A stretch of DNA of 64,000 nt from Mastigias papua (lineage: Eukaryota > Cnidaria > Scyphozoa > Rhizostomeae > Mastigiidae), in NCBI GenBank assembly GCA_964019165.1, contig OZ025273.1, positions 3,467,823 to 3,531,822 on the forward strand, read 5' to 3'. Within the stretch, counting starts at the first letter, position 1, and each line of letters begins with the position of its first letter. Below are positions 1 to 64,000 of the stretch, one piece after another. The notes beneath the pieces are model-generated. The model saw nothing but the letters and a program-made list of their open reading frames with translations. It had not been told where the DNA came from and did not search any database. The position numbers and the translations under genes are program-made.

Positions 1-779
1 AAAGTCCCATTATGGCGGCGAAGGGCTTTGCGTCTCATGCATGACAGAAAAGCCAAAAAACGCAAACTACTTCGAAGCTTGCAAAGACAACATTTTAAGT
101 GAATTTCTAAGTTTTTGCAACTTTTAAAATAGCTCTGTAATAGACCAGCCAATTTTGCTAGATGTTCGCAAAACTGCTATCGGAAACCCAGAAACACTTA
201 CTTAAAGCACTTAGTACTATTTTGACTATTGAAAATTTTTGTGCATTTTCCCACTATTATACATATTTTTTTCATCGTACTTTGTCAAATTGCTGATGAA
301 CTGGTTAGTTCGTTAAACCTTTATTTATTAACGCGAGGCTGGTTTTCTATGGCAGCTATTCAGGTCCTTTTGACATCTGGCCTACGGCCTGTGTCCTCTG
401 ATTCTATCTGAGTTTACCGACCTACGAGAGTGGTGAGCAACCGAGTTGGCTGGTGGCTCGTAGTGACTATGCGTTTGGAACCTGAGAAGTTACATGTTGA
501 ACTGTCACATTCTTGGCACTGCTATTTAACCATTTCGCCACACCATATAAAGTTTCGCATACTAACTTATCGCTTTGAATATATGTACTTGCAGCTCTTC
601 TTCGCTATACCATGTTTGATGAAATCGGCCCTTTCATATAATTTGCACAGTAGGTGATTCCAGTCTATTTGCTTCTCCTAAGCTGAAAGTTTCTATACCT
701 GCATCTGCAAGTTATTATTGTTCATTAATTATTAACTACATGTTTAGTATTAACAATCACACGAGGACAGGGAGAAGCA
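1..779. other. Non-coding stretch, no gene recognised
   Basis: No open frame here looks like a conserved protein. The two longest frames begin at TTG or GTG rather than ATG and show no motif. A signal-peptide exon of the ZP gene could lie here, but none was found with a convincing ATG, hydrophobic run and donor site. Confidence 0.4.
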
Positions 780-1190
780 GAAAAGAACCTGTAGCACTAG
801 ATCTAGGAAAAATTTACTACGGAATTATTATTGATGAAGATCTTAACTTCAAAGAACATGTAAGAATGTAAGATGACTCAGCAAAAAAGCAAATCAACAG
901 CTTGATGCATTATCTCAACCAGCGGCGTATGCAAGTCCAAACAAAGTGAGGTTGCCGGTGCGATCTTTCATAATATCACAATGTCTACCTCAATCCCCAC
1001 ATCTTGATGTTGCATGATATACTTAAAAATAGCAAAATAGACAGGATCCAAGAAAGTGCATTGAGAATTTCACAAAACTTTGACTCGAGCTATGACGAGT
1101 TGCTGGTAAGAAATAATTCCACTGCCATTCATCAGGATGATCTATATTTGCTAATGGAAGAAATCTAGAAGACTAACATAACTTAAATTG
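780..1190 (+). pseudogene. Decayed LINE reverse-transcriptase C-terminal remnant
   Basis: Broken frames give pieces resembling the region after the RT domain of CR1/L2/Jockey-type LINEs. The first piece (about 800-860) reads as a 'GIIIDEDLNFKEHV' block. A later piece (1031-1170) resembles the usual 'RIQESALRI...SSYDELL...IHQDDLYLLMEEI' region and ends at a stop. The frames between are interrupted by stops and shifts, so this is an old dead copy. Clade assignment is inference. Confidence 0.55.
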
Positions 1191-1237
1191 TGTATTCGTT
1201 ATAAGTATATTTGAGGACAACTCCCACCAATATGCAC

Positions 1238-1510
1238 TTAGGCCCAGTTCATTCGCCAAATTTCCGTAACGGCAAATTAAATGGAATTAAAATGCGGCAT
1301 TATTACAGCTGTAGCTCGACTGATGGTTTTAGACGCTGGATTAACTACTACTACAATTAACGTAGAGTGAAGTACAATCGTTATTAGAGAGTGCTTCTTT
1401 TGGTAAGAACCTTGCTCTGAAGTAAATGCCATTGTTGCAGGTATTCTTCGGTTTACTTTTGAATGCGAAGGTTCACTGCGGCAGAAATATGACATATGAA
1501 CTGGGCCTTA
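1238..1510. mobile_element. Harbinger-type MITE (TTA target duplication)
   Basis: Inverted ends GGCCCAGTTCAT (1241-1252) and ATGAACTGGGCC (1496-1507) are flanked by direct TTA trinucleotides at 1238-1240 and 1508-1510. A 3-bp TTA/TWA duplication is the hallmark of PIF/Harbinger elements. The 267-bp interior has no coding potential, so it is a non-autonomous copy. Confidence 0.7.
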
Positions 1511-2968
1511 ATATTTGTAATGCTGGTGTGGTTTCTGTATCTTGTGATAGTATTCACCACTAGATCATATGAATTATTGGAAATTGCAGCTTAGGACACT
1601 GTTTTTCCAATGAATAGAGTATCATTTATGCTTAAGAAACTAGTATTAAAGCAATTGCTTATTTCCGTTATATCATCTGCGATAGATTCATTTTCGACTA
1701 GTATTATTCTTCGATTAATAAAGGAGTATTCAAGATTTTTGACTGACTTGTTAGGATGCTAGGTACCGAGGGTTGCAACATAGCTGATTCAGCGGTGAAA
1801 ATGATGCCGTAAGGGGTCGAGTGATGGGTATCATTCATTTAGGGTGCATTCACATGAGACCCGAAATGAAACTCACTCTGACTTGAAATTTCAAATCGGC
1901 CTGAATTTCAGACAGATTTGCAAATTTGCATGGCATTTACATGATAATTTCAAATCGATTTGAGTTTGTACCGAAACATCGATGCGCTTGCGTTTTTTGA
2001 GCGAATTGTTCTTGACAACAGAATGGCGTCAGTGAATTCGCGACAGAAGCAAACAATTGACTTTTTAGACCCCCTCCCCTTTGTCTGGTAATTGCTGGAT
2101 TCAAGGGCCCCTCCCACTCTCGGATGTCCATCTATGTCATACTAAAAACTATTTAAGCATCTATATGTAAAAAGTGTACAATATTTGTCACTTGGGCATT
2201 TCTAGCTGCAAGAAGAGAACATACAAAGAAACAACCAAGTCATACGATAATTGACGTTTCAATTTCCACAATAGGCGCTACTTCACTCGGTGCTACGTCA
2301 TCATTGCTGCTTCATCCTTTGTCATCTTTTCATGATCAGTTACCCTGAGGAGCTGTCTTGCAATAACGTTCTGAACACCTGAACGTCCGCACTGCGTAAG
2401 CACTCCCTCCCCTATGTCCGAATTTGTCCTATTTCACCAGACCCTATCTCCCCTAATGCTCGGACGTCTTCTGTGAATGGTCCCGTATACTTTTGATTAC
2501 GTTTCTGCAGACAACTATACGTACACCAATACAACTAAATTTCTTTCTATTTATACAACCGTTTGTTCAGCATCATGCACTGAAGAAAGAGTTGCCCAAG
2601 TAGATCGAGGAAAGCAGTTTGACCTTGCATATCTACATGCACCCGAGAAATAGGTACCATAGACTCCTTTGGCGCCAAAAAGGCATTCGAATGTCAAACC
2701 AAATCTCAAGCTGCAATCCCCCTCCCGTGTAACTTACTCAGTTCGCCCCGATCTGAGCAAATTCTGTTTACATGAGAACTTCACGCCGGCACTTCGACTT
2801 GAGTTTCAATTCGCCTTCCCCCATACAAATGTATTGCGATTGACATGGGACTCGACTAGACACCGCATTGAATCGTCCTACATTTCAATACTGTCAGATA
2901 TTCTCATGTAGCGCACTGTTGGGAGAAGCCAGTATAAGCAATTTCTGATATGTAAAATCTCATTACAG
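1511..2968. other. Non-coding stretch with a weak foldback pattern
   Basis: No gene is recognised. Near 1848 (GTGCATTCACATGAGA) and, in reverse complement, near 2900-2921 there are similar but imperfect ends that could be an old terminal-inverted-repeat element of about 1.1 kb. No clean target duplication was found. The last bases are the branch and acceptor region of host exon 1 (AG at 2967-2968). Confidence 0.35.
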
Positions 2969-57299
<54,331 letters not shown>

Positions 57300-58320
57300 T
57301 GTTTTGAGCTTTTCTTATAGCCAACTTTTATTTATCAAGCTGCATTTTCAAACATTCGCTCCTTCTCGAATTATCAGTTATCTTGTCAATGGCCGATATA
57401 ATGAGCTGTCCTTTATTGATGACAGCTTTTAACTGAGCAACCTTCTGATTGGACATTGGTTTAAATCCAGATAATGAACAGACTCTGCAGTCGTCATTGC
57501 CTTCAAAGAGCATAGCGCAGGCTGTCTAATCTACAGAGCTTGTCAAAATGGGACAATTTTCAATCCTTTATAAACTTCATTTTGTTTAAAGTGATATGCG
57601 TAATGTCTTGCACAAAAAATGAAACTTATTACAATATCATAAAGTTCAACTACTTCAATAATTACTGTTTGAGCCATGCTCGTCGTTGTATTGCCTGTCT
57701 GTTGATTTGCTTATTTCAAACAAGCATTTGGTTGCTTAAAACTGAAACAGTCTTCATCTACGTTTAGCTTCAACGCCATTGAAGATGCCAGGTTGGTGCA
57801 GTCAAGATGACTGTTGTCTTCCGAAACAATTTTTCGGACCATAAAGAAGCATCTTTCACTGTCAGTATTGAAGGCTGGTAATGCCAGAAATGCACGTTTG
57901 AGCATAGAAAGGGTACTGTAGACAGGCTGGTTGGTATCAACAGCTTGAATATCGCGAATTGAAGCCAAGAACTCATCGGCATACACTCCAGTAGTAGAAA
58001 TTGGCAAACTGGCTATGTGAAGGTCAAGTGCCTCAGTTCTTAGAGCATCCAGCTTATCACCTAACTCTAACTAATTTTTATTTTGATGAGCGTCCCTATA
58101 TCTTTTTCGTGAAAGAAGATTGTATGAATCTCCAGCAGTGCTTTCAATGAGACAAACTGCGTCCCGAGCAAAACTAGTGCGGACAATTCTGCTGAAAGTG
58201 TGACGCTTGGATAGTCTGATAATGAATTATTAGTCCTGCAAGTTCTAAGCACATCAAATCCTAACGGCAGCAGAACTGGTCCCAGCGATTTTGTGTGCAA
58301 TCAATTAGCATTTTGCTGCT
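57300..58320 (-). pseudogene. hAT-family transposase C-terminal relic
   Basis: The minus frame 58007-57711 has LSMLKRAFLALPAFNTDSER and CFFMVRKIVSEDNSHLDC, resembling the dimerisation region of hAT transposases ('iP.SNa..ERvFS...kI.t..R..L'). Neighbouring short minus frames (57513-57328 and 58300-58067) may be further pieces. Stops and shifts make it dead. No terminal repeats were found. Confidence 0.5.
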
Positions 58321-59290
58321 GAAAAATCAAAGCTAATGATAGTACCGTTGAAGATGATGCGGGTTTTAGATGGCCAGAAAACAATCTGATAGACAAAAAT
58401 TATGATATGACTTATTTAGGGGGCTTGCGAGAATGGACACAGAAGGTAGGCAACTTTTTGTCATTTTACCACGCCTATACCCTTTAGCAAGCCAATAACC
58501 TTACTTGTTGAGCCATAGTAAATTGAGCACAAGTTGGTCAACTATTCATCAATTCACCGTTTTTAACCTAGCTTTTTTAGCCAAGTTCAAGTAGGAAATG
58601 GACTGATTTTCATCAGTGTAGTTACAATATTACCGGCATCTTGAGCCACACTCGATTTAATGCAAAATTGCTCTTTTTTCTCAAATTAGCAGAGCAAAAC
58701 TTTGCTTTTAAGCTAACATCAATAGCTTCCATCATTTCTACAATACGTACTACCTGGGTTACATACTACGCAAAGCTTTACATTTAGGATGGCTTTACTT
58801 ACTTTTTCAAAGTAAATACCACTCAGAAAGCTTTGACATCAGTAAGTTGTAAGGGAGTTTAATTCTTGTCATGTTAATAAATGAAAACTCAAAACTATAA
58901 TAGTGTGGAAAATAATCAGGGGATTTTCCTATTTGTGGGCGTTAATAACTGAACGTCTTTAGTTGTTTGTATCGGAAGGAAAACAAAGGTATATAATGCC
59001 TGTTACCAATATAACACACTTCCATATTATAGTTAAGGACACCAAAGACACATAGACAGATTTCAACCAACATAAACACTTTATCAATATCGGCAAGTTT
59101 TCTATACACTTCTTAGCACATTGTCAACCACTTGGGACAAACATCACCCCGACTAATTACCTTTAAGGAGGGAGCAAGCCTCTTCATTACGCAACTATTA
59201 GACATTTTTAGAAACAACACTTGGCGCAATTTCATTACCTTTCCACATGCACCAACAGCGACTGACACTACCTTTTGATAATTTATCAAG
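58321..59290. other. Intergenic stretch, nothing recognised
   Basis: No ORF with recognisable motif and no repeat seen by eye before the 107-bp array. Confidence 0.4.
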
Positions 59291-59300
59291 ACATTACAAC

Positions 59301-60593
59301 AGGCTATAGACTTACTTTTTGGCCAAAAATGCCTCATTTTCATCACTTTTCAATGTTCAATCAAAATCAATCAATTTCAAATTTGGTCATTTTTGAGCAA
59401 AATACCAAGGCTATAGCCTTACTTTTTGGCCAAAAATGCCTCATTTTCATCACTTTTCAATGTTCAATCAAAATCAATCAATTTCAAATTTGGTCATTTT
59501 TGAGCAAAATACCAAGGCTATAGCCTTACTTTTTGGCCAAAAATGCCTCATTTTCATCACTTTTCAATGTTCAATCAAAGTCAATCAATTTCAAATTTGG
59601 TCATTTTTGAGCAAAATACCAAGGCTATAGCCTTACTTTTTGGCCAAAAATGCCTCATTTTCATCACTTTTCAATGTTCAATCAAAATCAATCAATTTCA
59701 AATTTGGTCATTTTTGAGCAAAATACCAAGGCTATAGCCTTACTTTTTGGCCAAAAATGCCTCATTTTCATCACTTTTCAATGTTCAATCAAAGTCAATC
59801 AATTTCAAATTTGGTCATTTTTGAGCAAAATACCAAGGCTATAGCCTTACTTTTTGGCCAAAAATGCCTCATTTTCATCACTTTTCAATGTTCAATCAAA
59901 GTCAATCAATTTCAAATTTGGTCATTTTTGAGCAAAATACCAAGGCTATAGCCTTACTTTTTGGCCAAAAATGCCTCATTTTCATCACTTTTCAATGTTC
60001 AATCAAAATCAATCAATTTCAAATATGGTCATTTTTGAGCAAAATACCAAGGCTATAGCCTTACTTTTTGGCCAAAAATGCCTCATTTTCATCACTTTTC
60101 AATGTTCAATCAAAATCAATCAATTTCAAATTTGGTCATTTTTGAGCAAAATACCAAAGCTATAGCCTTACTTTTTGGCCAAAAATGCCTCATTTTCATC
60201 ACTTTTCAATGTTCAATCAAAATCAATCAATTTCAAATTTGGTCATTTTTGAGCAAAATACCAAAGCTATAGCCTTACTTTTTGGCCAAAAATGCCTCAT
60301 TTTCATCACTTTTCAATGTTCAATCAAAATCAATCAATTTCAAATTTGGTCATTTTTGAGCAAAATACCAAGGCTATAGCCTTACTTTTTGGCCAAAAAT
60401 GCCTCATTTTCATCACTTTACAATGTTCAATCAAAGTCAATCAATTTCAAATTTGGTCATTTTTGAGCAAAATACCAAGGCTATAGCCTTACTTTTTGGC
60501 CAAAAATGCCTCATTTTCATCACTTTACAATGTTCAATCAAAGTCAATCAATTTCAAATTTGGTCATTTTTGAGCAAAATACCAAGGCTATAT
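59301..60593 (+). repeat. Tandem array, 107-bp unit, about 12 copies
   Basis: Units begin GGCTATAGCCTTACTTTTTG and end AAAATACCAA; spacing is constant at 107 bp from 59301 to 60593. Variants: CAAAATC/CAAAGTC at one site, AAGG/AAAG at the junction, and CTTTTCAA/CTTTACAA shared by the last two units. Each unit has GGCTATAGCC and TTGGCCAA palindromes. The overlapping 64-residue frames are by-products. The array ends about 250 bp before a LINE ORF1. Confidence 0.95.
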
Positions 60594-60845
60594 AGAGGAT
60601 GAGTCGCAGGCATGATACACGTGTTTTCATAAGAGAGTTTTTTGCCATGTACTGAAACTTTGTCAGTTCTCTATTTGTAATTTCCTTTGTTAGGGAAAAC
60701 TCTTAGTGGATTGCTTCAATTTGATTTGGAGTTATATGCTTCATGATTGATAGAAATTAAGGATTTATTTGAGTAGAATAAGGGTTTATCTTGCCAAAAT
60801 TTGTACAAGACTTTATTGTATATACATTGGAAGGCTATAGCTAAG

Positions 60846-61877
60846 ATGGAGGTGATAGCACGTGCTGTATTCATGCTCGTAACATTGTCATTTGCTTTCT
60901 CATTTTCACATCTCGAGTCGAAAGATGTGTACAGTAGCTTTGATGTAAGGAAGGTGGTTATTCATAATCGTGGTTTTGGAGACTCAGTTTTGGTTGGTAA
61001 AGCGTGGATAAGGCTTCAGTCATCGAAAAGCTTTCGAAAACGGATTCGAAGAAGGAGGGCCTATTCTTATTGTAGAGGTGAGATTGATCCTTGTATATCA
61101 CTGTTACTTTGCGGTGATGTAGAGTTAAATCCTGGGCCTGCAACTCATACGAAAATCACGAGATCGGTTGCACGCGATGAAGTTCCTGACTTTTCAGAAA
61201 TTCTTCTTAGATTAGAAAGAAAGTTTGATGATGGTCAGGAAAGCTTGATTAAAAATCAAACTCAAATGCTGGACAGACTGGCTATCATTGAACGTGAAAT
61301 TGAAACTTTTAAGTTGGACCTAGAATGTCTTAAAAAACAGCAAACGGTTCTTGAAGAGAGAGTTAATGTAATGGGGGAAACTGTGGGCATGAATTTTGAC
61401 CACTGCAAGGACTTACAATTTTTAATGGATCGTCACGAACAATATTCGCGGAAAAGTTCCGTCAGGATTCGTGGTGTATCAGAGGAGAATAATGAAGACC
61501 TCGAATCGGTGACATTGAATATCCTGCAAAAAGAAATTGGTGTCGTGGTTACTCAAAATGAAATCGACATTGTTCATCGAGTAGGGCGTCGTCAAGAAAA
61601 TAGGCCTCGTCCAATTTTAATAAAATTTCTCAGTCACAAGACGAAGGAAAAAGTGATGAGGGCGAAGAAGAAGGCGACAACGGTTAAAATAAATGAGGAT
61701 CTGGCTCCTGGGATAAAGCGAATCTTGGATGAGGTAAGTTCCAATCGTCGTTTTTTAAATATTGATAGTGTATGGACTATCGATGGACGTATTAAGTTTA
61801 GATTTGTTAATAACCCAAGAACCTTCGAAATCAGATCCTATGCGGATTACCATAATTTATTTAACGCAAAGCAATAG
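60846..61877 (+). CDS. LINE ORF1 protein with signal-like start and 2A motif, 343 aa
   Basis: The start is the ATG at 60846 (AAGATGG, strong Kozak context); a longer frame would need TTG at 60801. Residues 1-20 (MEVIARAVFMLVTLSFAFSF) look like a signal peptide. A basic stretch RKRIRRRRAYSYC is followed by LLLCGDVELNPGP (residues 86-98), a canonical 2A ribosome-skipping motif (D-x-E-x-N-P-G-P). Then come a coiled coil (residues about 130-190) and a transposase-22-like RNA-binding part (EQYSRKSSVRIRGVSE, DIVHRVGRR, RPILIKF). It ends at TAG, after which the same frame stays open. Known relatives bind LINE RNA; release of the first 97 residues by the 2A motif is inferred. Confidence 0.9.
   Translation: MEVIARAVFMLVTLSFAFSFSHLESKDVYSSFDVRKVVIHNRGFGDSVLVGKAWIRLQSSKSFRKRIRRRRAYSYCRGEIDPCISLLLCGDVELNPGPATHTKITRSVARDEVPDFSEILLRLERKFDDGQESLIKNQTQMLDRLAIIEREIETFKLDLECLKKQQTVLEERVNVMGETVGMNFDHCKDLQFLMDRHEQYSRKSSVRIRGVSEENNEDLESVTLNILQKEIGVVVTQNEIDIVHRVGRRQENRPRPILIKFLSHKTKEKVMRAKKKATTVKINEDLAPGIKRILDEVSSNRRFLNIDSVWTIDGRIKFRFVNNPRTFEIRSYADYHNLFNAKQ
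61101..61139 (+). other. 2A-like translational skipping site
   Basis: Codons give LLLCGDVELNPGP. The invariant D(V/I)ExNPGP core is complete, so separation would occur between the last G and P. It lies 85 residues from the ORF1 start and before the coiled coil. 2A-like sequences near the N-terminus of non-LTR retrotransposon ORFs have been reported in several animals. Confidence 0.9.
61875..61877 (+). other. In-frame UAG between ORF1 and ORF2 (candidate readthrough stop)
   Basis: TAG is followed directly by GAT TTT GGC in the same frame. No ATG codon occurs in that frame until 62661, well after the first endonuclease motifs. So ORF2 either depends on readthrough or reinitiation at a non-AUG codon, or the stop is a recent mutation in a fused ORF. 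Confidence 0.6.
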
Positions 61878-64000
61878 GATTTTGGCCGGGATGGGAAAGC
61901 TAGCATAAACAACATTTATCAAAATTATAGGTTCCTTTCACTTAAAGATTTTTCTCAAAATCTTCAAAAAAAATCCTGTCTTTATAAAGCAAAAAGTCTT
62001 AAATTTTCTGTATGGAATTTCAATGGTTTTGGGAGTTCCAAAGCTCAAATTATCAAACAGACAGGCTGTGAATTATTTAATAAAATTTTACAACGGAATG
62101 ATTTAATCTGCTTTTCTGAAACTTGGAGAGATCCTATTGACGTGTCATTCTATAATTTAAACGACCTTTTCTCTGAGTTTCATGTTCCAGGTTGTAAGAA
62201 TCATTTGGGGGGCAGACCTTCTGGGGGTCTGTCTCTCCTTGTTCGCAAATCCATTTTCAAACATGTTTCAATTGCTTTTTCGGATAGCTATCATATTTGG
62301 TGCAAACTTAACAAAAACGGGTTTGGTTGGAATCGCGATTTATTCATTTGTTTCATTTATATCCCCCCAAGCAGTTCAACTTTATTGAGAACTGGGCAAG
62401 CTCTGTCATTTGAAACCCTTCAATCTCAATGTGCTCATTACGAAAGGAAAGGGTGGGTTCTATTATGCGGTGACTTCAATGCCAGAACGAATGACGCCAA
62501 TGACTATATTGTAAATGACGAATTGGATGACTACCTGCCAATAGATGATAACTACTTGCCTGACCAACAAATAGATAAAAGATTAACCAAAGACATCTAT
62601 CCCATTAATGCTAACGGAACTGCTTTTATTGACTTTTGTAAGGCTTCTGGCTACCGAATTATGAATGGCAGGGTTGACAAGAATAATTCCAGCAATTTCA
62701 CCTGCTTTACTAATAGGGGTAATAGCGTAGTTGATTATGCCCTATTACGTCAAGAATATTTTTCAATGGTCGACAAACTAAGTGTTGGTGAATTATGTGA
62801 GCTTTCTGATCACAGTCCAATTGAGTTATCTATAAAATGCTCGAACAATATCATTATATCGGAAGCGCAGCCTGATATATCAGTGGTAAATCTACCTACA
62901 TATGATGACAATAAGCTTTTACGAAATTATAAAAAACAATACTATATCAATGGTGCTTCAACGTCAGTAATTCTATCTTTGGCAATGGAAAGCAGCGAGA
63001 TAACTAGTTTTCTAACTGATATATCAAATGAATTGGACAATAATGATTTATCCATAGAGGAAATTATAGAATTATTGCGAACCAAATTGATAGATTTATC
63101 TGAAGCTCATTTAACTTCCAGAAATATTTTTCGCAAGACCAAAAATAGAAACAATTTCAAGTCGAAGAGTAATTGCCCTTGGTTTGATGCTGAGTGTCAA
63201 GAAAACAAACAGTTACTAAACAACAAACGAAAAAAATATCAAGCTGCGCTGAAACTTTACTTAAATAATAAAAATAAACAAAATAAACAAATGAGTAATC
63301 TTAAGGCGGCTTATTTTCAACAGCGAAGGGTATATAAGAAACTGATAAAATACAAACGTCACAGTTTTCTTGAACAAAAGAAAACAGAACTTTGGAATCT
63401 GAAGGGGGAAGCGCCGAAAGTATTTTGGAAAAAGTTAAAAAACAGAAAGGAGAAGCCCAGGCTAAACTTTTCTAATAATGAATTATCAAATTATTTCAGT
63501 ACTCTCTTAACTTCAGCTGATAGTCAAGATAACAATGAAGCTGAAATCTTAGCCCCTTCCATCGACACCATGACGCAAAATCTAATTGATGAAACTCTAA
63601 ATCGTGAAATTTCCATAGAGGAAGTCAAATTGATGGCTAAAAGACTCAAAAGCGGAAAAGCTTCAGGGCTTGATATGCTGTCTGCTGAGCTTATAAAGCA
63701 CGCAAATGAACATTTCTTGAATGTTTTTACCAAACTTTTTAACAAATTATTACAAACTGGAACATTTCCTGAGGAATGGTCTGTAGGTATAATTATAGTT
63801 CTTTTTAAAGGGGGAGATGAAGCAGATCTAAATAATTATAGGGGTATTACTCTACTAAGTATATTTGGTAAGTTTTTCTTAGGTGTTTTGCTTGAAAGAT
63901 TGAATTACATCATTTCTAATTTTGAAATTCTTGAACAAAATCAGATAGGCTTTAGAAAAGGATATCAGACTTCCGATCATATTTTCACTTTCCGAGCTAT
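61878..64000 (+). CDS. LINE ORF2: APE endonuclease and RT (partial, runs off window)
   Basis: 707 codons without a stop. Endonuclease: LKFSVWNFNGFG, DLICFSETWRD (metal-binding Glu), CFIYIPPSS, WVLLCGDFNART (catalytic), NRGNSVVDYALL and CELSDHSPIEL. Then a linker, and the RT start: LKSGKASGLDMLSAELIK, IIIVLFKGGDEADLNNYRGI, NQIGFRKGYQTSDHIF. The catalytic YADD-type box would lie beyond 64000. The frame is continuous with ORF1 across one UAG. Intact coding of both ORFs suggests a young copy. Confidence 0.9.

Larger units (their letters stand above)
60594..64000 (+). mobile_element. APE-type LINE (CR1/L2-like) with 2A motif, 3' end outside window
   Basis: Leader (60594-60845), ORF1 (60846-61877) and ORF2 (from 61878), both ORFs in the same frame and free of other stops. 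Endonuclease plus RT order and ORF1 structure (coiled coil plus L1-ORF1-like RNA-binding domain) fit CR1/L2-related LINEs. The tandem array just upstream may be its 5' UTR. It is cut by the window end in the RT domain. Confidence 0.88.

Noticed and set aside
229..657. Two frames at the left edge as a signal-peptide exon
   Set aside because: They begin with TTG and GTG, contain no ATG-led hydrophobic start with a donor, and do not feed exon 1 convincingly.
1848..2925. Old 1.1-kb inverted-repeat transposon
   Set aside because: The two ends agree over only about 15 bp with gaps and no target duplication is visible, so it is mentioned only in passing.
59275..60602. Series of overlapping 64-residue frames and the idea of a CRISPR array
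   Set aside because: The 107-bp units are contiguous and near-identical with no unique spacers; the frames simply recur because the unit recurs. No cas-like gene, and the context is eukaryotic.

Overview
The window is a eukaryotic, intron-bearing, transposon-saturated piece of an animal genome. The host gene encodes a D8C (uromodulin/OIT3-type) plus zona pellucida (ZP) membrane protein. Together with BEL/Pao, Copia, Gypsy, APE-type and restriction-like-endonuclease LINEs, Harbinger, pogo, piggyBac and hAT-like elements, this points to a marine invertebrate, most plausibly a cnidarian. The species cannot be fixed from the sequence alone.

Host gene (+ strand, 2969-56035). Nine exons join through consensus GT/AG sites with matching phases into one open frame of 798 residues plus stop (2,397 nt, a multiple of three). 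The order is an N-terminal cysteine module, a D8C domain, a complete ZP module (ZP-N and ZP-C), a furin-like RGKR site, one transmembrane helix and a short cytoplasmic tail. The first exon with the signal peptide lies upstream or was not recognised. Intron 2 (5207-44016, 38.8 kb) holds most of the mobile DNA.

Intron 2 layout. A chain of 5'-truncated LINEs of a family with C-terminal zinc fingers is joined through ATC microsatellites (5.26-7.67 kb). A Copia fragment follows (7.67-9.90). Then comes one minus-strand BEL element, BEL-A (9.90-33.81), split into pieces by later insertions. These are a 667-bp palindrome inside its LTR; an inverted-arm THAP-like element (11.41-13.92); a small gag-only LTR element, 'element C' (15.60-24.99); a palindromic minisatellite transposon with 8-bp target duplications (25.07-26.31); a solo LTR (26.47-26.86); and a Gypsy element (28.03-32.90). 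The 3' LTR of element C itself contains an intact BEL element (BEL-B, identical LTRs, 1786-aa ORF) and a decayed pogo element. Next are a second LINE chain (33.8-38.2), a hAT-like element carrying a tRNA-derived SINE and microsatellites (38.4-39.0), a Harbinger element (39.55-40.54) and a hAT-like element with a TA-flanked MITE inside it (41.4-43.0).

The rest. Exons 3-9 lie at 44.0-56.0 kb; intron 7 holds a restriction-like-endonuclease LINE (48.96-52.35, minus) and two LINE fragments. Downstream are a hAT transposase relic (57.3-58.3), a 12-copy 107-bp tandem array (59.3-60.6) and an APE-type LINE running off the window. The ORF1 of that LINE carries a 2A-like ribosome-skipping motif behind a signal-peptide-like start. 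Its ORF2 follows in the same frame after a single UAG with no ATG for 261 codons, suggesting stop-codon readthrough.
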